This document shows, in pieces, positions 12,188-25,994 of a stretch of DNA of 64,000 nt. The stretch spans positions 6,182,001-6,246,000 of the forward strand of contig JAPYKE020000037.1 in assembly GCA_028554795.2 (NCBI GenBank), in the 5' to 3' direction. The notes under the pieces are model-generated. The model was not told where the DNA came from. It ran no database searches and saw only the letters and a program-made list of their open reading frames with translations. A program made the position numbers and the translations under genes. This stretch comes from Sinohyriopsis cumingii (lineage: Eukaryota; Mollusca; Bivalvia; Unionida; Unionidae). Every line of letters starts with the position of its first letter. Within the stretch, counting starts at the first letter, position 1.

Positions 12188-13394
12188 TTCTGCATATTTC
12201 CTTTTCTTCAGTTGCATTGGTCTTTCTCTTCTTCAAATACATGTCAGCATTCATGATAACAAGTTCCAATAGACAACTTGATTATGTGTCAATATCATTG
12301 AATGTGCTAATATGCCAACATTCTTCGTGTATCACGGTGATATAATCCTAAGCGTCTTTGAATGATTTCAGTACAATTCCAAAATAGTGATTTAGTCCAA
12401 GAAGTAATTATGAGCACCTTGAAATTCCAGTAAATTATTTAAAGAAATGAATCCTCTAAACTATTAACTGAAACACAACCTAAATTGAGTCCCAAAACCT
12501 GATGTTAAGACATGCAATAAAGTGGGGCTGCTTACTTCACCCATTATTAAAAAATCTTAAGACGTATTACCGGAATTAAGTTGAATGTTATTTTGAGAAT
12601 ATTTTGAGTTTTAGACAAGGTCAAGTCTCTTACTAAATCTTCAGTTAAAAACATGCAATGCAGCAAGTACACTAGGAATTTCTATGAGGAACACCAGTGT
12701 CCTAAATTCATACTCAAATTAACATGGTTACTTCCAGTATTAATGATCTTAATATATAATCTAAAATCCTAGAGAACTATTAGCTATGTATTATATTATT
12801 TACACAAGAAGAGTTTTTTTCTTTCTTCTTCAGGTAGGCATTAAACTCAATTACCAAGCTCAATCTCACAATTTAGATATACATAACAAATTATCATGGA
12901 TAAAGGCCAACACAATACAAATTAAATATACATCACAAGCATTGTTACTTGTTGTTAAAGTTGCACTTTTAAATGTCAGCGATATCTAGAATATCGGCTA
13001 CTTCCCACATATATATTAAGAGAAATAATCCTTGCATTGTCCAACTGTATAATATGTACAAGGAGAGACAACCATCAGTTTTCCATTTATTGCAAAATGT
13101 CACGGAATGGTGTAAATGTTGTTCCTTAAATACATGTACTCGGGTTTCGTTTCTTTTCGCTGTACAACGATACCCGATAGTGATTATATATATGGTCTAT
13201 GTATTTCGAAATCGTGAGTACGATTCGTCCTATGCCACACGTGCAAGGTGCCTTTCTCTAAGGCAAAACGAAAATTCTAAAGGTATAAATACGTTACTGC
13301 ATGTAAAGGACCTTTACAATACTAATGGTTTTGTCAGCAAGCGGCCTGCTAAAAGGATTCGCACAACTCCAGCTGTAGGGCTTTTTTTGATGGT
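12184..13394. other. Gene-free spacer
   Basis: A 152-codon frame at 12,973-13,431 has no recognisable domain and runs into a repetitive region. I do not treat it as a gene. Confidence 0.45.
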
Positions 13395-13620
13395 AGGAAT
13401 ATCCGGGGTGTCCGGAGTTGTCAGAGTGTAGAAACGTCCGTGTGTCAGGAGCGTTTAAGGTGCCGGAGCGTCTAATGTCTAGCGTCCGGAGTGTCCAGAG
13501 TGACTAAGGTGACCCAGCTGTAGAGCCGTCAAAGGACCAGGGGGTCCGGAGGGTCTAATATTTCAAGTGTCCGGAGGGTCTAATGTTCCGAGTGATCATA
13601 GTATTCCGAGGGTCCGGAGT
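13395..13620. repeat. Degenerate G-rich short tandem repeat
   Basis: The motif GTCCGGAG(G/T)GTCTAATG and variants occur about ten times with irregular 15-25 base spacing. The patch is clearly more GC-rich than its surroundings. The units are too diverged to set a single period by eye. Confidence 0.55.
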
Positions 13621-15180
13621 CTATATCAGTTGTGAAATTGATTCGGAGGAGCTGTGGAGCAGATATGGTGCACGGGTGACGGAGTGCATCTCCACACATG
13701 TATTTTTAGCTGTATGCTAATTTTGGGTTAGTAAGACCCAGTGTATTATTCAGGACTGGAAGGATAGATTGTATATCCGTCCTTGTGTTTAGTGACATAA
13801 TTTCGCTACCTGAGCGAATACATTTTGTACTATGTGTAAAGACTTGCATCGTTTACTATTTGAGTGAACTATATTCATCTTTCCATTATTGAATCATTTG
13901 TGAAATCATTTATCCTGTGTTTTAGGGTTACTGAACTAATTTATTTGTATATTTTTTCCATCTTTGAAACTGTGCGTTTTTATGTTAAATAGATCCAATA
14001 TTTCGATTATAAATACGCACACATCTTCAAATTCCACTACTCATATAAATCGCCACATTAAACCATATATGTGTCGTCAAAACGTGTTATGTTGTCAATC
14101 CGAAATATCCCACCCGGTTATCTTGTTACACAAAATACCGCTGTAACAATGCATCACTTGAGAACAGAGAAAAGGAAACTGAAGTATACAGCTACATGGA
14201 AGTTCCCTTGCTACTATTGGTCTAAAAAAGTATTTAAAATTACAATAGAGTATGACGTTGCTCAAGGAGAACTGAGAAAGTAAATGGAAATGTACAACTG
14301 TACTGAACTCCGCTCCTATCCGTAGTCCAAAATTGTTGGTGAATAATTTGGACCAATGAGGAGGGGAATTTTTAGCACTTGTCATATTCTTCTCAGGTAA
14401 TACCTTGTTTCGACGGTGGTATTTTGCATTAAAAATCCAATGAAGTTGTTTAGACATTCACATACTCGATCACTTTAAGTGAACTATGCTCATTGGAATT
14501 ATCATAGAAAATGTGAAGATAACACATTGTATAGATGCATTATGTACTGCTACAACTCAACCTTGAGGATTGCCATGACATTTTACTACACTTATTCGAA
14601 TTGTTTCTAAATGAAAATGATGTCACTCAAACATTCAACATGGCTAACACAGCATCCAACTCGAACATATTGTTCACGCTACTCCTGAGTGGAAAGACGC
14701 ACCAATAAGAGGTTCTCACCAAAATACTTCTTGTAATGTATTAGTCCTAAATTAAAATGGTGCCGATCTGATAAGTATGGATACCATGATAGGCATCTTT
14801 AAAATCGTTTTGCTACCCCATATTATAAAGTTATATAGCCATCGGCTCTTCACGGAAAAACGTATGTTGTCTTGTTTATCATGCATACAAACAGCGTTGA
14901 TCTGATGTATCATATGGACACATCGGTGTTGATTATGGTCTATTAGTTGATCTTTTTTAGAGGGAGGAGGGATCACATTTTTACGATATGTGATCTGAAA
15001 ATGTTGCAATGCAATACATTACATGTAAACGATTTAATATTGATGATGTCAGATGTTCAACAAGTAGGAATACAAAAATAACCGAATCTGATTTCGAGTT
15101 GTATTATGTTGCTACCTGTTGTGCTGAATTTTCTTTTCTTTTTATATTCAATTTTTTTCTTCTCTGGATTACACAGAGCT
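13621..15180. other. Gene-free spacer
   Basis: Several short frames are present, none with recognisable protein character. Confidence 0.45.
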
Positions 15181-15832
15181 CTGATAAAATGCTTGGATAA
15201 AAACACTAACTTAATACTGAAGTCAACCCGGGAACTATATTACTGTGATTCAACAAAGGATTGTTGACTCATCAACACTATTTAAGCCATAACAGGCACG
15301 TCATCACCTTCAGATTTTGGATTTCTTCGGGATTTGTACTGAGGTTTATTCAGGACGTTAAAATACTAAGACTTGTGTCCGTAACTCTTTGATTGTTTTT
15401 GGATTTACTTCGCAATACCGTACGTTCTTTCTCTCTTTTTTTTGTATTTTAGAGAAATTAATTATTTGTTACAAAAAACTGTAAAGCTTGCTGTCGTTCA
15501 CTCTTTTATGTTGCTTATTGCAAGAGTATAGTCTCGTAACAATATATATGAGTGTGTGTGTCTTCTCAATTGAAATTCCATATATAAATAGCTTGTATAT
15601 TATTTTCAATATTAAGTTACGTTATTACATGTATATCATAGTTGTTGATGGATACTGCCAATGTCAACAAGGCATTGTTTAAACTGGTAAATATCATTCT
15701 GTTTCTATAGAAAAGATTTTTATGTTTGATATCGGACAGTAATCTGAGCGAGATTGATAATTTCAAAGTAGTGATGAAAGAAAGTATTGCCGCTGATTGA
15801 TTATATTAGAGGACATTTTAGATCGCTCCACT

Positions 15833-17599
<1,767 letters not shown>

Positions 17600-19480
17600 C
17601 CAATGTGCCCGTCTATGCTCATCGTGAGTTTTCAGATGCAATCAGTCTTATATTTTTTAAGAGTTCTGAACATGCAAAGTCCTTTCCGCGGGTAATTATC
17701 TCGTTTTCTGCATTTTCATCCATGGCTCATTGTTTATGGAAAACATAATTGTCATTCTTGTCGAGGATGACATTAAATTATTCCTTGGATATCGTATTGT
17801 TGTATAGCACCTGTGTCACGTGGTCGAGGATCATATTGAACGTTGCTTTGATCTCGCTTTTTGTTGTCAAGTATTCTCGACTTCGTATTCGGACACCGTA
17901 TACCTAATCAACGGCGATCAACAGCTGACCGCAACACAACAAAACGATTTCAGGGCCGGCTGTGCTTGAAACACGATAATTGTTGACAATAAATCGATTC
18001 CTCCGAACTGCCTGTCATAACCATATCAGAGTGCTGTCGACCGCATTGACGGTACGGGGATGCTTTTTGTAGATACCACGCAATTGCTCAGTCTCAGTCT
18101 AAGCACGTAGGGAATTCTCAGCCATCGACATTTCTTTTCAAGCTAAACTTATGGGAATCTTCAATATTTTAGTACAGCGGCACATTAAAACTCCAGTGCG
18201 GAGCGTAGTGTAAATGTTTAATTGTTTGGGATGTGGTGGAGGACTCCTCTGAAAACAGTTAAAGGTAAATTCCAATATGCGTCGCAGTAATCTGTCGAAA
18301 GAGCATATCAGAAACACGGCTTTCATTTCCAAGCAAATCGCAGTTGTTTTAATTATATATTTAGATCCGGAAAAGGCATAGTTTTCAACAAGCTTGTCAA
18401 CAAGATGGCAAAGAGTCACAAGTATAGTGCCTTCTGTTCACATGCTTTAGTGGTTACTTCTTTTTCTGGCCGATCATTGTAAAATTAAAGAACACGTTCT
18501 TTTCGAAAAGAACTGTGCTGATCCTGCCGATGAGAAGAGTGAAAGATGGTTTTCCATGCCCTCTAAGGATATGTTATTGCTAAATACGCTTCGATGAATA
18601 TCAGAATGTTTTGTAGTAGCAATCGAGCCAGAAAAGACGCTGAGGGCAGTATTTTAACTCTTGTTCCAAGCGCTGTTACCCCTAGCCAACAGCCGGTTTG
18701 CTCAGGGTACTACGAGTACAATCTAGTGATCAAGGTCTTTATGATTTGCATTCTCGTTCCATTACAATCTGAACTGATACTTTTCAATCACAGCTGGCGG
18801 AGATTCTCCTCTTGCAAATAATTTGTATTCCTTGTCGATTAATTGTTTTGCAAGCTGTATCAGTACTCCAGAGTAAGTATTGTCAGGCAGCTTCAATGAG
18901 TTGTATTCCACGTCTAACTGCACGCCCCTAGCTTTGTTGTATTATATGTGGTTACCAATTGCGAAAACTTAAATGTGTTCCAGTGAATGAAGATTCTGTG
19001 AGCTGTATGCACCTAATAATGTTTCTGGTGAAAAAATTGACACAAAGATGGTTGCAAGGCTTTCGTGTTAGGCGTTAGCAAGAAAGGCAGTACTACTATT
19101 ATGGACCACTAATACCACGGCAGTATGGATGCTCAAATAATTTGTATTCCATGTGTGCCAAGTAAACACTGGCAACAGCGACGGTGATGATATAGTTTTC
19201 CTTGCGTAGTACGTAACTAAAACAAGGTTTTAAGCTTTGATTAATATCTCAGCTTTAACATCGGCGCTGATGACTGCACTGATAGTACTAAGAAACACAA
19301 CCATGCAGACTGAATTCTCAACGTAATGTCCCAAAAAATGTTTGCAGCACCAATGACAGGGACCAAAACAACCCAAGGAAAGCCATCACATGTGGTGAAT
19401 TCAGCTAAAATACATATCAATAAGTCATAGATGTCACGATCACATAAAGTATTCTTGTAGTCTTCAAAATGACACAATAA
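17600..19480 (-). pseudogene. Decayed coding-like segment shared with block C (family not recognised)
   Basis: Read on the minus strand, several short stretches give protein-like sequence that is also encoded in block C, but in shifting frames with stops. Examples are a run containing VVHNSSTAFLANA (about 19,080), one containing SPETLLGAYSSQ (about 19,000) and one containing KLPDNT.SGVL (about 18,890). The C counterparts read VHNDSTAVLANASDESL, PPETLLGVHSS and MPPDNPDNGVL. Sharing of residues across frameshifts suggests a real ancestral gene that has decayed in both copies. I do not recognise the family. A relic of an uncharacterised mobile element is an alternative. Confidence 0.35.
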
Positions 19481-21120
19481 GCCTACATATTAATATTCAA
19501 TCGACCGCATACGAAATCTTGTAGTAGGACATTTCTTCGAGAACTAGAATATAGTATTGAAGCAAGTAAACAGCAAGATTAGTACTGGCTATGTTAGATG
19601 TGGTCATCTACCGGCGCCCACCTCATCAGTTTGTTGGTTTATGTGGATACTTGCGATTCTCTCATGTATCATGGAGCCACAACCATTCGTCCTCACAACT
19701 CTTCCACCACGTCTATCGCATTTCCTTTTATAGAATATGTCACATCGGGAACCTCTAGTTGAAGCGTTGTTGTTTTATTTGAGCTGGTATAATCACATTA
19801 TTTGTTGCTCCAAAGGATACTTTCCATGTTATGTCAAATGAAGATGTAGTAGACTTAAATGATCAGATTGGTAACAATGTGTGCTAAATTTTAAATGTAT
19901 TGCATCCCCACGATATTAGCATATGGCTAGACTTTTTTCAAAATTATATAGAGAACACAAAGTGCAGTTGGTACTTTTTCCTTCCGATCACCAATATTGA
20001 ATTTCTCCTTATGGCTTTATTGACCGACAATGTTAACATCCCCTTACAAACAAAGCACTGGGTTGTATCAATCCTCTTAACTACTTAGAGAAATGTTGAT
20101 CGGTAGTTGTCACTTCGACAATATTTCAGACGTAGACCTGCTATGTTGAACACATGTACATCAGGAAATTAAAGACACTTTATCAGATATGTACGCCTAT
20201 GTTAAGTGGACACATTGGGTGATATGATTAAATGATACAAAGAGCATCGCTTAACGTGCAACAGTTGGACAAGTATTTCAAAGAAGTCGGAACATTTAGC
20301 GACAAGGAAACTTTTCTAACCTGGGTAAAGTATAAAATGTATTCATAATACATGAGTTAAAAGTATGTTACTGTTAGTGTGCTCTTTGCTAATTATTGGA
20401 TATCTACGTAGTTTGAGGTATAATAAAATAAATAAGTCGAAACATTATATTGTCACAGTCTCTCTTGACAATTTCCAGATTCTAGATATGATGCGAAATC
20501 AAGGTAGATTTTCTCCCAATTATTTATATTTAAAGGCGGCAAACGTTTATTTTCCTGAGTCTTCTCCATCTTATCGTGCCAACGCTTTGTAGACAGGTAA
20601 ACTTTTTTACTGCACCGATAATTGTATAATAATTTAGGAACAACACCTACCAATAGTTATCATCAATGTAATACCTTGTATGATGTCGTTTGTTCAAATG
20701 ATTACGATTTAGCATAAGACATTTATTTTCCATAGCAAATATCTGATACATATTGATAGCAATTAGAGCGTAACACAGTTTACTTGCTTAGTTAATTTAA
20801 CAATTTAATGATTGTGAATTTCCATATTATGATGTGTGGATCGCTTTTTGTATTTCTACATTCAAACCTAATAATGTGGCCTTACTAATCTGGTAGTATA
20901 GTTCAGTAAGAGACGCTTTACCTACTTTTTGTTTTTGTTTCAATCAACACTCGTCCATTATTGAACTGCTCGACTGCTGTCAAACATGAGCATGCTTTTG
21001 ATGACCATTAACACAGATTGTTAACCAGGCTTTCTTATTTAATTCAATTAAGAGTTTGTCCATACATTTTGTACTGTTTGTCGAAGGGTTTATATTGAAG
21101 TTTGTTTATAAACGTACAGG
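19481..21120. other. Non-coding part of block B
   Basis: No gene recognised. The segment 19,870-20,600 is collinear with 59,250-59,890. Confidence 0.5.
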
Positions 21121-21235
21121 TGATACTGCAATTGAAATAGAACCAGATCATGCTAAGTATAGATGATGACACTGTATATCTAATAAAACTAGGCCATGGT
21201 AGATAATAGGTAATAACAGTTTGCATGATTCATTT
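21121..21235. repeat. Two to three degenerate units of the 46-bp minisatellite
   Basis: The words GATGACACTGTATAT and AGGCCATGGTAGAT occur once or twice at the spacing of the block C array. The flanks match the flanks of that array, so this is the unexpanded allele-like state of the same locus. Confidence 0.65.
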
Positions 21236-22458
21236 TGATAATTATGTTAAATGAACCAATTCTTAAACTCAACCTGATATTCATTTAATAGTTTTATTTT
21301 TAATTCTACTTTTTGGTTTTGTTGTTTACCGGCATTTTTTCATTCCTTCACAATACATTCAGAACATGACAGTATACTGCATGTAGTTTTGACCATGTAG
21401 TCTAAATGTAGACACGGTGAGAGCGAATCAGAAGAATTAAGAATTAAATATGGAGAACACATATTATCTGAGGGCAGATTGATCTCCTAAATGGGAAAAG
21501 AAAGTAGCCCCCAAAGTCGCTTTGTAATAGTGGCGATATCACTTTTATTACGATAGAGACTAAATTCAATTACATGCTAAATTAATTTACATATTAACTT
21601 AACACTTACTTCATCCTGCATTATGTAAATTACATTCCGTTATTTCTTGCCTTATTGCATTTGGTTGTTTTCTTTATTTACGTCTTGTTATGTTGTGTTA
21701 AGTGTTTTTTCTTACTGTATCCATTTTTTTTTTTTGGGTTAATGTGGTTAACCCCGTAAATTGATTTTGTTTTACTTACTTATGTTGGTTTTGCAATATA
21801 AATGCAATAGCAGTTTGAAATTCAGCTATTGGTTGATTCCTAATAACTGGGACCACTGGGTCGTTAGACAAAGGACAGGGACGAATACTCGAATCGCTTT
21901 CTTATTTGGTTCGACTTGTCCTTTCTGAAATGACGCGAGCCAAACTGTGATATCAGTCGTGTTCAAAAGTTTAGATTTTCTAGTGCTCAATCTAAGGTTG
22001 TGAATTATGTAATATTTTGTATGCAACTTTAGCATACAGTTGTGATGTTTATTTACGGATCATAACAGTAACACGATCACAAACGGTCTGGAGTAAGGAA
22101 ACATTTGCCTAGAAGGCTAGTGAAAGAGTTTGAACCCTTGGGCTTCCACTTTAATCCGACCCTACGCATCCTGTCCCCATTCAATGACGACACTCGTCGT
22201 GACTTATCAAACACTTATGCAATGAAATGTATATTACATTAAATAAGCAAATGAGGAAATATCAGATGAGGTTAGAATTTTATAATCTTATTTCTGACAC
22301 TAGAACAGTGCAAGTTACCTAGACCATGCCTGACAATTATCAACAAACATTCGCGTTATCAAAGCAATAACTATGATGTAGGTGCTAGCCATCACGTACA
22401 TATTTGGTATATATTACATATATGACTGTTACTTATCACATACGAATGTAGTGTTGAA

Positions 22459-22650
22459 GGGGCCCTTAGTCGCTGAGTGATCTGAAACGATCTTATTTAC
22501 TGATTAATGCCATCTCATCAATGTCCGGTCAACGTGAAAAGTGAAAAAGCTGACCGATAGCTACCCATGAGTCAGTGGCTATAATCGTTTTTTCCGGGTT
22601 CTTCTTCATCTAGCAATTACTAATTTCGCAAACAATATACACATGGCAGA
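22459..22650 (+). mobile_element. SINE family 1, degenerate copy
   Basis: The order of family motifs is kept: tRNA-like CGCTGAGTGATCTGAAACG, GCCATCTCATC, AGCTACCCATGAGTC, then TTTTTTCCGGGTTCTTC. The core end and CAA tail are eroded. It is absent from the matching position of block A, so it entered B after the duplication or was lost from A. Confidence 0.6.
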
Positions 22651-24454
22651 ATACATTTTCGTATCACACATGTGACAGTGTCACGTTAAGAATTAACATA
22701 ATCTAAGAAATCAACATCCTTATTGTCAAACCCATGTAAGCGCCACTCACCATGGCGAGAGGTTCATCAGCATTATAATCACTGATAATTAAATTTGTTT
22801 GCTCAATATCCCTGCCTTAAAAAAAAAAAACAGTTTGCAACACAGTCTGTAGAAACATCACGCTATGAACGGTAAATCATATTGATTGAGGAAAGTAAAT
22901 TTGATTTATACACCTATGTTGTTGTTGTTGCTTTTGTTGTTGTTGTTTTTGTCGTCGTCAAGGTTCGTTATGCATCATTTGATTTGAACACGTTGGTACT
23001 TTGGCTTCTATTGCTAATATATTTATTTGTAATTGTGTGTATAAAGAATTATGTTTTCTTTTACTCACCGTGGAATTTTCATGCATTTTCACAACAACCA
23101 GAATTGAAAACTTCACGCTGTACTTAATTCCTCGACATGACTGCATAGAACTACAGTGTTGCGAATCTATGGTCTTAAACTAATTAATAGAAAGAATCGA
23201 AGCAACAAATTTAGTAAATTTAATGACTCATTTATTTCTGTAAATTACAAAAGTGAAACCGTAAGAGGAAATGTGAATTAAGTACCAAACAATCCTAAAT
23301 CTTCTATCACAAGTCTGCAAGTAAGGAGCCAAAAAATCCTAAATGTTCTATCACAAGTCTACATGTAAATATTGTTCCATATGAATTTCAGTATAGAATG
23401 TGTTGATGTACCAATAGTTTTAAAAATGCTAACTGGTTTGATGAATCATAATGTATTATATATAATTCAGAATGTCTTAAAATGAATTGACAATATTCCG
23501 AAAGTAGAGTTTTAGTTCAAACCGTCAATGAGCACGTTTTAATTTCAATTAATAATTTAAAAATTATTTCCGCTCAAATTACGTCTGAACACAAAAGTAA
23601 ATATTACAGCTACTGAGCTTGCAACAGAATAGTTATTCCGTCATTCTATATATACAGACTATAACGTGACCTATGACGCAATATTATTTTCCCGAAAACG
23701 TCACTAATTTTAAGCAAAGCCAGGTTTATAGAACATTCTAAGTTGTTATATAAGGTTAGGCATTGAATTCAAACCAAAGTAAACATCTTTAAAAAATTTA
23801 AAAATCAGATAGGCGCAAAATATATCCTCAATCACGGACAAAGGTGAATAACACAATATAAATTAAATATGCAAAACAACAACCAAAGGATATTTCTAAA
23901 GTATACTTTAGAAACAATTTCCTTCATGATTCCATTGAACCAGCAACCTGTGATTATAAGCAACCAATTATAAACCAGATGTGATTGTCACGCCTTTGTT
24001 CCATATCATCTCTGTTAAGCTTTTGATATTTACAAGTTATTAATGACGTGTGATTATCACGTTTTCGTTAATCGTGTCTTTCGTGTTATGTCTTATTCTT
24101 TAACTGACCGCCATCGTTTTTCTATTCAATTAGAAGCCTCATTTGATAAAAACTTTCTAACTGAGCCATTGTTTGCAGGTGAACCACACAAATCAAACAC
24201 TGTAACGAACTAAACGTTATAAGAAAGGAAGTTTATAAGAAAGCATTTGGAATAAATAGTAAATAGAAATTTGGCCTGGTATGATAATGTCAAACTTTCT
24301 AACAGAGAAACCGTATCCAGGAAAGTAATAAATTAATATTATGAGTTTCATACGTGAGAACTATCATGACATCATCTAAATGCATATTATGATCATGTAT
24401 GTACATAATACAATGAAATCTTGCATTGAAAATATAGTAAATACAACGGCTTAA
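22651..24454. other. Upstream region of the intact receptor gene
   Basis: No gene seen. A GTT-rich patch is present at about 22,917-22,955. Any promoter and first untranslated exon of the receptor probably lie here or further left, but I cannot place them. Confidence 0.4.
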
Positions 24455-24495
24455 AATATTTTCAGACTTGGAAAAGATAGATTCACGTAACCCAG
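24455..24495 (+). other. Probable 3' splice acceptor and 5' leader of the receptor gene
   Basis: The sequence TATTTTCAG/ACTTGG ends at 24,465, 31 nt before the ATG. The same acceptor-like sequence lies 36 nt before the ATG of the broken copy in block A. Conservation of the site in both copies supports an upstream non-coding exon, with all coding sequence in one final exon. Confidence 0.5.
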
Positions 24496-25737
24496 ATGTC
24501 TCATAGAAATAGCAGCTTGGAGAACCATGAAGAGTCAAATATGCTTCCAGACAATGTCACTTCGTGGCCAAATTCGTTGGAAAATTCTACGGTAAATGGT
24601 AGCCAAGACAAAACTCATCTGCTTTCAAATCCTAGCTTAGATGCTTACTACGAGGATTCAGATTCTCCCTATTATTCGGTGTTCTATTACCAACTGCATG
24701 ATTTTGAAGAGAACACTTATATCTACGTTTGGACATTCCTGGTTATTGTAACGGCGTTTGCAAATATGCTGATTGTAGCAGTTTTCGTTAGAAAAACCAT
24801 GAGAACAACCACCAACCTTATCCTTCTTTTCATCGCAATATCGGACTCTCTTACTGGACTTGTCACCCTGCCTACGTATATACATGTCTTCACCAGTGGG
24901 AAGCAGGGATGGGTCGGACTGAATGAAGGCTGGTGTGAGGCATTTATGATTTCTAAATTTTACATATCCAAGGCTTTCCACACGGTGTCCATATGGCAGA
25001 CGTTGTTACTTGGATTTCAAAGATTTTTCTGTGTTTGGTTTCCGTTCAAAACAAAATCTTGGTTTACCACTCGTCGAATTTTGATCGCATTAGCCGTTAT
25101 CATTATATGTGCGTTTGTCATCCACACATACCATCTTAATGAGAAAAAAGCAGACAAAATTCAAGGTTTCTGTCAGTGGGCTATTGAAAATCCATGTGTG
25201 GAATCTTGCACCTTTCTGTGGATAACTCTGTTTCTTGTGAATATACTCCCATGCGTGTTATTACTTGTCCTCACAATCCTAATGATCCAAAAGCTGTTTC
25301 ATCGAAACATGCGAAAAGAGTCACTCGGTCTTGAACAAAATCGAGAGAGGGGCCAACAAAATAAGAGAGTCTCCATTATTGTGGTTTGCATTGCTATCAT
25401 CTTCCTGATTCCAGAAATCCCATACGGCATTTTTCTACTGGTGACTGTAATCAAAACACATAGCGGGCAAGAAATCCTGGGACTAAGAGGAAATCGTCTT
25501 TTCCATGTCATATACGAGATTGCCTTGTTGCTAAGTTTCCATGCAAACTTTTGGGTCTATATAATTATGAACAGGCGTTTCAGGGACGAGTTTAAATCCA
25601 TGTTCGTAGATATTATGAGAAAATTGCTGTCAAAGCGAGCCACCGTCCCCCTTACAACTGTATCTATGGAAACGAGCCAGAGTCAATCCCATAGCACAAA
25701 GGGAACGGATGTGAACGAGAAATCTACTTTTGTATAA
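24496..25737 (+). CDS. Neuropeptide-type class A GPCR (sex peptide/myoinhibitory peptide receptor-like), single coding exon
   Basis: An intact 413-codon frame encoding a seven-helix plasma-membrane receptor, probably for a small peptide. The extracellular N-terminus (1-75) has N-glycosylation sequons at N5, N20, N30 and N34. Approximate helices are TM1 76-98, TM2 106-131 (ISDSLTG with the conserved Asp), TM3 148-178, TM4 194-212, TM5 239-265, TM6 291-319 and TM7 335-358. Cys147 and a Cys of the second outer loop (226, 234 or 238) likely form the usual disulfide. The TM3 motif is QRF (175-177) instead of DRY; TM6 has FLIPEIPYG; TM7 has NFWVY instead of NPxxY. QRY-type TM3 ends are a known trait of sex peptide/MIP receptors, which supports the call; FMRFamide-type receptors are the main alternative. 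The C-terminus STFV fits a class I PDZ ligand. The start is supported by the same ATG in the paralogue. Confidence 0.9.
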   Translation: MSHRNSSLENHEESNMLPDNVTSWPNSLENSTVNGSQDKTHLLSNPSLDAYYEDSDSPYYSVFYYQLHDFEENTYIYVWTFLVIVTAFANMLIVAVFVRKTMRTTTNLILLFIAISDSLTGLVTLPTYIHVFTSGKQGWVGLNEGWCEAFMISKFYISKAFHTVSIWQTLLLGFQRFFCVWFPFKTKSWFTTRRILIALAVIIICAFVIHTYHLNEKKADKIQGFCQWAIENPCVESCTFLWITLFLVNILPCVLLLVLTILMIQKLFHRNMRKESLGLEQNRERGQQNKRVSIIVVCIAIIFLIPEIPYGIFLLVTVIKTHSGQEILGLRGNRLFHVIYEIALLLSFHANFWVYIIMNRRFRDEFKSMFVDIMRKLLSKRATVPLTTVSMETSQSQSHSTKGTDVNEKSTFV

Positions 25738-25897
25738 ACTACATCATTAATTAGTTACAAATATATCGGCATGTGAGTTTATGAAAATTACGGTGATGCA
25801 GACCTTCTCTGAAACTATGTGCACCTTTCCCATATTAAGTCAATGTCAAAACGGACACATTTTGATTTATGATTCCACAAGCTATTATATTATATTA

Positions 25898-25903
<6 letters not shown>

Positions 25904-25991
<88 letters not shown>
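25904..25991. repeat. (AT)n microsatellite
   Basis: About 44 AT units, 170 bp downstream of the receptor stop codon. Confidence 0.95.

Positions 25992-25994
<3 letters not shown>

Noticed and set aside
12973-13431. 152-codon plus-strand frame
   Set aside because: No recognisable domain or paralogue, and it runs into the degenerate GTCCGGAG repeat.
24658-25511. Minus-strand frames within the receptor gene
   Set aside because: Antisense shadows of a well-supported 413-codon receptor.
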